A stretch of 5,755 nucleotides of DNA from Euryarchaeota archaeon UBA175. Lineage in GTDB: Archaea > Thermoplasmatota > Poseidoniia > Poseidoniales > Thalassarchaeaceae. The stretch is from positions 1 through 5,755 of the forward strand of contig DAFD01000008.1 of the NCBI GenBank assembly GCA_002497895.1. Reading direction: 5' to 3'. Of this stretch, positions 1-5,321 are shown piece by piece (within the stretch, counting starts at the first letter, position 1; each line of letters opens with the position of its first letter). A program made the position numbers and the translations under genes. The notes under the pieces were generated by a model that worked only from the letters and a program-made list of their open reading frames with translations, ran no database searches and was not told where the DNA came from.

Positions 1-1403
1 AACATCATCATCCAGGATCCGGTAGCTTTGACGACGCCAGTCGACCGACGAAGGAATCCAATCATTGCTTGACGACCCATTCCAACGAGTCCAGTCACTA
101 TGATCATCAGTAGGGTTACAGATAGCATCAGGCCACCGAGGCCTGAGATGAATGCACCTTTCCCAACAACCGTGAGCCAGGCGACGAATGGGAAGACGGC
201 GGCTGCGGTGCAGTCGACCGATGCCGCCGAGTAACCGATTCCCCATAGGTACATGTTTCGACGTGGGGTGAAGACCTCGTCAGTCTCCTGAGTTTGATAC
301 TTGTCGAGAATTCGTTGCACGCCGGCGAGTAGGTGACTCGTCCATCCGAGCAACATCAATCCTCCAAGAATAACCAGAATCCAAGCGATGGCGATAGCAA
401 CTTTGTGTAACACTCCGCTCAGGTTGATGACTTCGGATAGCCCGAAGATGATGAATCCGACAATTCCAAAGAAAGTCAATTGCCCAAGGGCTGCGAAGCC
501 CCCTACCTCGAATGAACCAGGCATCCGACCATTCAATTTCCCAGCCTCTCGTAATTCTTCTTCGCGCATCCCGAGGCTGAGGTAGTAAGTGATGTACGAG
601 GGCAAGACCGGGAAAGCGCACGGCGAGAAATAGACCAGAACTCCAAGGAACAGTCCGATGATGAATACACCCATCACCGAGCGGTCAGCCTTCGCAATAC
701 CGATACGTAGCCCTTCCGCCTCGCCCTCGTTTGCCGCCTCGATGGCACCGTCGAATTCCGCCCAGCCATCGAGCGGAGTCCCCGTATTTTCCTTTGCAAC
801 GACGAATCCTTCGTGATCGATAACCAGTGCTAGCGGAATCGCTTGCGCAGAGTAGTACTCCACCAAGTCCCCGCGCTCTCCTTCCTCAAGTAGAATCACA
901 TCGGTTCCACCATTGACGATAGGCCAAGGCATGTGCTTGTCCGATTCAGGGTCTCCAAAGGTCGAATTGATTGAGTCAAATGATTCGTATCCATACCACG
1001 AAGCTAGAGAAATCGCAACCACAGGGTAAGGTCCGTCCAGAGCTTCCCATTCTGCTAAATTCTGATCGATATGCTCCTGCACATAATGGCAGTTAGAGCA
1101 ATCGATTGCCATGAAGTCCAGTATGACTACGTTGCCTCGCAGACTACTCAACTGAATGTCACCATTTTCGTCAGCAATCGCGTCGTCGATCCCCTCACGA
1201 TTCATCGAAGGGGCCAACCAATCCGGTGCCTCGTTAACATCGTCTGAGGTGCCATAGACAGAGGAGGTTAGACCGAAGAGTGAGAGTGAAGCGTAGCCGA
1301 TGATGCAGAATAGCACAACGCCGACTCCGAATGCCTTCCAGGTGTCCGATTCTCGGAGAACATCGAAGTCGAGCCCCGCCACCATAACTCTGCTGAACCT
1401 CAT
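1..1403 (-). CDS. Thioredoxin-domain / CcdA (DsbD-type) transmembrane thiol-disulfide protein, partial (C-terminus off left edge)
   Basis: Reading the minus strand from ATG at 1403 gives an uninterrupted frame of 467 codons to the window edge, so the C-terminus is missing. Residues 24-48 form one hydrophobic segment, probably an N-terminal anchor. Residues about 60-230 read as a TlpA/AhpC-like thioredoxin domain, with LRGNVVILDFMA before the redox motif CSNC (C102, C105) and a likely cis-proline in AIPLALVID (P190). From about 242 there are five hydrophobic segments: 242-278 with SPCAFPVLP (C262), 299-328, 329-359, 387-414 with SVDC (C398), and 415-443. One cysteine in each of two segments is the CcdA/DsbD signature. 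Known family role: moving reducing equivalents from cytoplasmic thioredoxin across the membrane for disulfide reduction or cytochrome c maturation. Inferred: the thioredoxin domain lies outside the membrane and is reduced by the membrane domain of the same chain. An alternative ATG lies at 1385. Confidence 0.85.
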   Translation of the reverse strand, partial: MRFSRVMVAGLDFDVLRESDTWKAFGVGVVLFCIIGYASLSLFGLTSSVYGTSDDVNEAPDWLAPSMNREGIDDAIADENGDIQLSSLRGNVVILDFMAIDCSNCHYVQEHIDQNLAEWEALDGPYPVVAISLASWYGYESFDSINSTFGDPESDKHMPWPIVNGGTDVILLEEGERGDLVEYYSAQAIPLALVIDHEGFVVAKENTGTPLDGWAEFDGAIEAANEGEAEGLRIGIAKADRSVMGVFIIGLFLGVLVYFSPCAFPVLPSYITYYLSLGMREEELREAGKLNGRMPGSFEVGGFAALGQLTFFGIVGFIIFGLSEVINLSGVLHKVAIAIAWILVILGGLMLLGWTSHLLAGVQRILDKYQTQETDEVFTPRRNMYLWGIGYSAASVDCTAAAVFPFVAWLTVVGKGAFISGLGGLMLSVTLLMIIVTGLVGMGRQAMIGFLRRSTGVVKATGSWMMM

Positions 1404-1497
1404 CCTGTTTTTGACACCGGCGGGGCTAGGGGCGTAGTTGAAAGTCGATATGAAGCGTCATCACGGTTAAGTCGAGCCCTCAGGTCGGGCGCTTGCC
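1404..1497. promoter_or_regulatory. Divergent intergenic region between the CcdA-type gene and tRNA-Val
   Basis: This 94-nt gap must hold the promoters of both the minus-strand membrane gene and the plus-strand tRNA. The only A/T-leaning element at archaeal TATA distance from the tRNA is GGTTAAGT at 1465-1472, centred about 29 bases before the tRNA 5' end, and it is weak. Just before the minus-strand ATG the sequence reads CAAAAACAGG, which has no convincing ribosome binding site. The segment also holds CGAGCCC at 1473-1479, an exact copy of the 3' acceptor strand of the tRNA. The regulatory role is inferred from position only. Confidence 0.35.
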
Positions 1498-1573
1498 GGG
1501 CTCGTGGTCTAGGGGTTATGACGTCGCCTTCACATGGCGAAGATCGCCAGTTCAATTCTGGCCGAGCCCACCA
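1498..1573 (+). tRNA. tRNA-Val (anticodon CAC), with encoded CCA
   Basis: A complete cloverleaf can be folded by hand. The acceptor stem is GGGCTCG (1498-1504) with CGAGCCC (1563-1569), seven perfect pairs. The D arm is 1507-1522, with loop AGGGGTTA and a T-T mismatch at the loop end. The anticodon stem is TCGCC/GGCGA around the loop TTCACAT, placing the anticodon CAC at 1531-1533, which reads the valine codon GUG. The variable loop is AGATC. The T stem is GCCAG/CTGGC with loop TTCAATT. The discriminator is A1570 and CCA is encoded at 1571-1573. The mature body is 73 nt without intron. It converges on deoC, leaving 29 nt between them. No T-run terminator is visible after it. Confidence 0.97.
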
Positions 1574-1602
1574 CCTAGAATTGTTGTAGTGGATAGAATC
1601 GA

Positions 1603-2304
1603 TCAAAGCGAGTCAAGAAGGGAACTTGCTCCAATTCTGAATCGCTTTGAACCAGCATCGATGATTGAAGGGTCTTGGAGATGGACAAGATTGGTCAGGC
1701 GGCTAACATCATCGACGGTTCTGATGCCACCTGAGAGCTTCACACCTCGCCTTTCTCCGAACGCGCGCTCGTGGCGCATCACTTCGTAGGCCAGAATTGA
1801 TGCGGCATCATCAGAACATGCGCCACGTTTTCCGGTACATGTTTTGACGAAATCAGCACCAGCTGCCAGAGCCATTCGAGCGGCGGCTCGCATGGGTCTC
1901 TCTTCCAGCATAGGAGTCTCAAGGATGACCTTCAGCACACACTCACCGGCAGCCTCGCGCATTGCGACAAGTCGAGCCAAATCAGCCTCGCTGGGAAAAT
2001 CCTCGTCTTTACGAGGCTCAAGCACCACGTCAATCTCATCCACGCCAGCGGACACGGCTGCCGCAACCGCGGTGCGAATTTCACCATCATCAACGCTACC
2101 TACTGGAAAACCACCAGCAACAACTGCCAACTGAATACCATCATCAAGCAACCCGCGAACGTACGTAGCATGCTCGCTGAAGACACATACTGCTCCAACG
2201 CGGTTCGAATTCGCTCGAGCCACAAAACCAGCTAACTGCTCTTCGCTCGCACCATGATCTAGCAGAGTGAAATCAAGGCATTCGATGGTGTCTTTCGCGT
2301 CCAA
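1603..2304 (-). CDS. deoC: Deoxyribose-phosphate aldolase
   Basis: This is a class I (Schiff-base) aldolase of 233 residues that splits 2-deoxy-D-ribose 5-phosphate into glyceraldehyde 3-phosphate and acetaldehyde, in cytoplasmic deoxynucleoside catabolism. The TIM-barrel landmarks are in order: DFTLLD (11-16), GAVCVFSEH with C40, AGVDEIDVVLEP with D92, LKVILETPML (124-133), DFVKTCTGKRG with the Schiff-base lysine K154, GVKLSGGIRT with the second active-site lysine K189, and FRIGASSLLDSL at the C-terminus. D92, K154 and K189 correspond to E. coli Asp102, Lys167 and Lys201. The length fits the shorter prokaryotic members. The start is TTG: no ATG or GTG lies between the upstream in-frame TGA and the first conserved strand. 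GAGGG, overlapping the serC stop, sits six bases before it. It is the second gene of a serC-deoC operon. Confidence 0.95.
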   Translation of the reverse strand: MDAKDTIECLDFTLLDHGASEEQLAGFVARANSNRVGAVCVFSEHATYVRGLLDDGIQLAVVAGGFPVGSVDDGEIRTAVAAAVSAGVDEIDVVLEPRKDEDFPSEADLARLVAMREAAGECVLKVILETPMLEERPMRAAARMALAAGADFVKTCTGKRGACSDDAASILAYEVMRHERAFGERRGVKLSGGIRTVDDVSRLTNLVHLQDPSIIDAGSKRFRIGASSLLDSL

Positions 2305-2310
2305 GCAGAT

Positions 2311-2315
2311 CCCTC
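2311..2315 (-). promoter_or_regulatory. Ribosome binding site of deoC, overlapping the serC stop codon
   Basis: On the minus strand the junction reads TGAGGGATCTGC followed by TTG. GAGGG starts inside the serC TGA and lies six bases before the TTG, which is good Shine-Dalgarno spacing. It supports the TTG as the deoC start and suggests that translation of deoC is coupled to termination on serC. Confidence 0.6.
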
Positions 2316-3417
2316 AGGAATGCCGCTCAGCAAACTCACGCATGAATGCAACGAGCGCCTCGACAGACTCGATAGGGCAGCCATTGTACAGACTCGCACG
2401 AATTCCGCCAACCGAGCGGTGCCCCTTTAGTCCACCAAGTCCAGCCGCAGCAGACTCAGCTAGGAAAACCGACTCAAGCGATTCATCTGCGCAACGCCAT
2501 GTCACATTCATCACCGAACGAGCCTCAACTTGTGCGTGAGGAGCCCAGAAATCAGTTCGGTCGAGCTCACCATACAATAGAGCCGCCTTCGCCCGATTTC
2601 GTGCTATAGAACCATCTAGGCCGCCATTTTCTTCAAGCCATTTGAATACGCAATCAAGAACGAAGATTCCGAAGGTGTTAGGGGTGTTGAACAACGATCC
2701 CTTCGAAGCATGAACTGTGTAATCAAGCATGGTAGGTAGTCGACCAGCATCGGAGTTTTCCTGCGCCCGTGCCATAGCCCAAGGAGAGAGGATGACCAGT
2801 GTGACTCCAGATGGACCGAGGTTTTTCTGAGCTCCAGCATAGATCAAATCGTGGGCTGAAACATCAAGAGGAACTCCAGCGATATCCGAAGAAGCATCGA
2901 GCACTCGTGGCTTCCCTCCGCTATCTGGCAAATCGTGATACTGCGTCCCCATCAAGGTGTTGTTTGAGGTGTAATGGACATACAATGAATCTTCACTAAC
3001 AGCATATTCTCCTGCACTCGGAACAGAACGGAAACCATTCTCAGAATCGCTCCATATTACGCTTACTCCACCGATTCTCTTCGCCTCCACTACTGCCTTT
3101 TTTGACCAGCCACCGGTTTCGAGGAAGTCTGCTCGCTCACCTGGTTGCATAAGGTTCAGGGCAGTCATGTAGAATTGTGTTGAAGCTCCGCCCTGCAAGA
3201 ATAGAATTGTGTAGTCTTCAGGTACCGACAGCACCCTCCTGATTCTCTCCATGGCGCTGTCGACAACCGCTTGGAAAGTGGGGCTTCGGTGGCTGATTTC
3301 GCACAGTCCGAAGCCGCTGTTGTTGAGGTTAGGTAAGGCCGCTTGAACCTCTTCGACGACTGACAGGGGTAGGACTGCTGGCCCGGCACCGAAGTTGTGG
3401 ATGCGTGATTCACTCAC
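2314..3417 (-). CDS. serC: Phosphoserine aminotransferase
   Basis: This is a fold-type I PLP aminotransferase of 367 residues, close in length to the E. coli enzyme. It interconverts 3-phosphohydroxypyruvate plus glutamate with O-phosphoserine plus 2-oxoglutarate in serine synthesis. In bacteria with the DXP-dependent B6 route it also makes 4-phosphohydroxythreonine. Landmarks: HNFGAGPAVLP (7-17), GLCEISHRSPTF (37-48), LFLQGGASTQF (72-82), TGGWSKKA (101-108), DASSDIAG (174-181), YAGAQKNLGPSG with the PLP lysine K198, NTPNTFGIF (244-252) and GHRSVGGIRASLYN (332-345) for substrate phosphate binding. All expected blocks are present. The start is GTG at 3417-3415, the first possible one because an in-frame TAG lies two codons upstream. 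That GTG sits inside an exact inverted repeat. The gene leads an operon with deoC and is divergent from pdxT. Confidence 0.96.
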   Translation of the reverse strand: MSESRIHNFGAGPAVLPLSVVEEVQAALPNLNNSGFGLCEISHRSPTFQAVVDSAMERIRRVLSVPEDYTILFLQGGASTQFYMTALNLMQPGERADFLETGGWSKKAVVEAKRIGGVSVIWSDSENGFRSVPSAGEYAVSEDSLYVHYTSNNTLMGTQYHDLPDSGGKPRVLDASSDIAGVPLDVSAHDLIYAGAQKNLGPSGVTLVILSPWAMARAQENSDAGRLPTMLDYTVHASKGSLFNTPNTFGIFVLDCVFKWLEENGGLDGSIARNRAKAALLYGELDRTDFWAPHAQVEARSVMNVTWRCADESLESVFLAESAAAGLGGLKGHRSVGGIRASLYNGCPIESVEALVAFMREFAERHS

Positions 3418-3431
3418 GCCCTAAGGGCGTG
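3415..3431. promoter_or_regulatory. Perfect inverted repeat at the serC/pdxT divergent junction (candidate operator or hairpin)
   Basis: CACGCCCT-A-AGGGCGTG is an exact 8-bp inverted repeat with a single-base centre. Its left arm includes the serC start codon (CAC on plus, GTG on minus). A protein bound here could control serC and possibly both divergent genes. In RNA either strand could instead form a seven-pair stem with a three-base loop; in a serC transcript beginning upstream this would bury the GTG start. The repeat is read directly. Its function is inferred from symmetry and position. Confidence 0.45.
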
Positions 3432-3500
3432 GGCGAGAGTCTTTCAGGACTTCTGCGGAACATGGGTTGGATTGAAGCCGGATGCTTCTGCCGTCGGGTC

Positions 3501-4103
3501 GTGCTTCGTATCGGCTTGGTCATGCTGCAAGGCGCGCGCCATGTGCATATGGCAGCCCTGCGCGCCGCTGCAAAATCAGTCGATATCGAAATCGAGATCC
3601 ACGAGTTGCGTAAGGCGAGCGACCTCGAAAAAGCCGCACCGCATGCGCTCGTATTTCCAGGAGGCGAATCTACCACGATGCGCCTAACAGGCAACGACCC
3701 CGCATCGGGACTGCTCCCAGCGGTCTTCGAATGGATTCGCTCTGACCCAACCCGCCCAGTTCTCGGAACTTGCGCGGGTGCAATCTTACTCTGCGACCCT
3801 CTTGACGGCGGCGCGCCAATAATCGCCGCCGAAATCGATCGAAACGCCTTCGGCAGCCAAGCGGATTCCTTCCAAAGCGCTCTCGAATCTGCCCTGCTCA
3901 GACGCCAATTCCCTGGCGTCTTCATCCGAGCGCCCCGCTTCACCAGTCTTGCCCCTCCCGCCGAGCCAGTAGCCATGCTCGGGGAGGAGATTGTGGGTGT
4001 GCGTGAGGGTAACCGTTTAGCCTTGACTTTCCATCCAGAATTATCTGAAGATGCGGGTTTCCATGAATGGCTAATCAAAACTGCAAAAGAGGTGACAGCG
4101 TGA
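3501..4103 (+). CDS. pdxT: Pyridoxal 5'-phosphate synthase glutaminase subunit PdxT
   Basis: This is a class I-like glutamine amidotransferase of 200 residues from the chosen start. It hydrolyses glutamine and channels ammonia to PdxS, which makes PLP from ribose 5-phosphate and glyceraldehyde 3-phosphate. Landmarks: RIGLVMLQGARHVH (3-16), the PdxT-specific PGGESTT (53-59), GTCAGAILL with the nucleophile C91, RNAFGSQADSF (114-124), GVFIRAP (139-145), and FHPELSED supplying H178 and E180 of the triad. Family members usually begin a few residues before the IGVLALQG-like strand, so GTG at 3501 fits best. The frame is open further upstream (ATG at 3462 giving 213 residues, GTG at 3405 overlapping serC), and no clear ribosome binding site decides among them. 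pdxS is not in the window. The stop overlaps the start of the radical SAM gene, indicating one transcript. Confidence 0.93.
   Translation: MLRIGLVMLQGARHVHMAALRAAAKSVDIEIEIHELRKASDLEKAAPHALVFPGGESTTMRLTGNDPASGLLPAVFEWIRSDPTRPVLGTCAGAILLCDPLDGGAPIIAAEIDRNAFGSQADSFQSALESALLRRQFPGVFIRAPRFTSLAPPAEPVAMLGEEIVGVREGNRLALTFHPELSEDAGFHEWLIKTAKEVTA
4089..4095 (+). promoter_or_regulatory. Ribosome binding site deciding the radical SAM start
   Basis: GAGGTGA lies within the last codons of pdxT, four bases before the GTG at 4100, which itself overlaps the pdxT stop as GTGA. This strong Shine-Dalgarno match favours GTG 4100 over the upstream in-frame ATG at 4067 and points to translational coupling. Confidence 0.7.
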
Positions 4104-5257
4104 CATTTTCTGTGCGTTTACCGAGTATACCTGAACTTCCAGAGGCGGCTGATGCCAACGATACCGAGGGCTGTATCCAATGCCAAATGGGCTCGAAACT
4201 CGTGCTCTTCATCACTGGTCACTGCCACTGGATGTGCGACTACTGTCCCCTCTCTGAAAACCGTCGTGAAATTGACTTCATGTACGCTAACGAACGCCGA
4301 GTCGAAATCGGCGATTGGGATGCTGTAATCGAAGAGGCACGCGCCATGAATGCGACCGGTGCTGGTATTACAGGAGGAGATCCTGTGATGGCGCGTGATA
4401 GGGTTCTGGAGGCTTGTCGGATTCTGAAAGTGGAGTTTGGTTCAGGTTTCCACCTGCACATGTATACGAGTATTCCATTCAAGGCCGAATGGGCTGCAGA
4501 ATTTGCTGAAGCCGGTTTGGACGAGATTCGCTTCCATTTCTTAGATTTGAAGTCTGAGAAATATGCCGATACAATGGCTGCTTGTGTCGAATCTGGGATG
4601 CTTACCGGCGTCGAAATCCCATGTGAGCCTGACAAGTCTCACGAGTTGATGGCGCTGCTCGAGACGCTGCGCGGGATGCCTGTACAATTCCTCAATCTCA
4701 ACGAGTTGGAGATTACCGTTGGAAACCACGACAATATGGAAGTTCGCGGATTCAATTTGTCCGATGAGATTACTGCTGGCGCCGCTGGTTCTGCTGAATT
4801 AGCCGTGCGCATGCGTGACCGTGTCACTGCGGCGCAAATTGGTGCTCCTGACCCTGAGGATGGCGTAATCCGCGAGCCTTATCCGTATCATCTGAAGTTC
4901 TGTACTGCGACCTACAAGGATAGTGGGCAATTGCGTCGCAGATTTTTGCGGCGTGGTGAGCATACGATTGCACCGCATGAGATTTTGACTGAGGACGGGA
5001 CTCTTGTTTTCGGCGCAATCGATTGTGAGCCTGAAGACGCGCCGGATTGGATTGAAGAGATTAACCAAGAGACAGGATTGCCTCGTCGATTCATGCTTTA
5101 TGATGAGGATAATCGGCGCATCGAATTACCACTTTCGATGGCTGAGGAACTGATTGAAGCCATCGATGCACCGATTGCTCTAGTCGAAGTTCATCCGACT
5201 CATGAGCGACTCGAAATGACCGTTGTATATCTCGGAGAAGATAGCGAAGAGCAGTAA
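4100..5257 (+). CDS. Radical SAM protein, COG2108-like (related to pyruvate formate-lyase activating enzyme), function unknown
   Basis: The protein has 385 residues from GTG 4100. The radical SAM cluster motif CX3CX2C is plain in TGHCHWMCDYCPLSE (C42, C46, C49), where a [4Fe-4S] cluster would bind and cleave S-adenosylmethionine. GITGGDP (89-95) is the glycine-rich SAM-contacting motif. HLHMYTS (118-124), IRFHFLD (143-149) and FLNLNELEIT (197-206) look like successive barrel strands. An extra pair, GCIQC (C25, C28), precedes the core, and a conserved-looking block from YPYHLKFC (C268) to RRRFLRR follows it. The C-terminal 120 residues are acidic and hydrophilic with no membrane segment, so the protein is probably cytosolic. 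From memory the layout resembles an archaeal group (COG2108) without a known substrate. It is coupled to pdxT by a GTGA overlap. ATG 4067 would add 11 residues but has weaker start context. Confidence 0.88.
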   Translation: MTFSVRLPSIPELPEAADANDTEGCIQCQMGSKLVLFITGHCHWMCDYCPLSENRREIDFMYANERRVEIGDWDAVIEEARAMNATGAGITGGDPVMARDRVLEACRILKVEFGSGFHLHMYTSIPFKAEWAAEFAEAGLDEIRFHFLDLKSEKYADTMAACVESGMLTGVEIPCEPDKSHELMALLETLRGMPVQFLNLNELEITVGNHDNMEVRGFNLSDEITAGAAGSAELAVRMRDRVTAAQIGAPDPEDGVIREPYPYHLKFCTATYKDSGQLRRRFLRRGEHTIAPHEILTEDGTLVFGAIDCEPEDAPDWIEEINQETGLPRRFMLYDEDNRRIELPLSMAEELIEAIDAPIALVEVHPTHERLEMTVVYLGEDSEEQ

Positions 5258-5321
5258 GCAAGCGAAACTGAAGACCTCCTCTCTCGACTCCTTCAAGTAC
5301 TCTCATTGAATATCGCAGGGT
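5258..5321 (+). other. Intergenic spacer before the nuclease-like gene
   Basis: This 64-nt gap contains a pyrimidine-rich run (CCTCCTCTCTCGACTCCTTC, 5275-5294) that might aid termination of the pdxT-radical SAM transcript. It also has an A/T-leaning TTGAATAT at about 5306-5313, which is too close to the next start for a normal TATA box. AGGG at 5317-5320 is a possible weak ribosome binding site. No small gene was seen. Confidence 0.3.

Noticed and set aside
280..621. Minus-strand 113-codon ORF and plus-strand 65-codon ORF (388-585)
   Set aside because: Both are out-of-frame readings inside the CcdA-type membrane domain, whose own frame shows the CcdA cysteine motifs and hydrophobic segments.
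1571..1592. Possible terminator hairpin after the tRNA (CCAC with GTGG)
   Set aside because: Only four pairs around a long loop with mismatches, and no T-run follows.
1400..1606. Minus-strand 68-codon ORF containing RPELNWRSSPCEG
   Set aside because: It is the antisense reading of tRNA-Val and its flanks. This peptide is a familiar artefact of translating the reverse strand of tRNA genes.
1493..1789. Plus-strand 98-codon ORF
   Set aside because: It runs through the tRNA and then antisense to deoC, and shows no family features.
3410..4078. Minus-strand 222-codon ORF opposite pdxT
   Set aside because: It covers almost exactly the opposite strand of a clear PdxT and has the Ser/Arg/Pro-rich composition of a shadow frame, without motifs.
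4240..4635. Minus-strand 131-codon ORF opposite the radical SAM gene
   Set aside because: It is antisense to the radical SAM core motifs and has low-complexity Ser/Arg/Ala composition.
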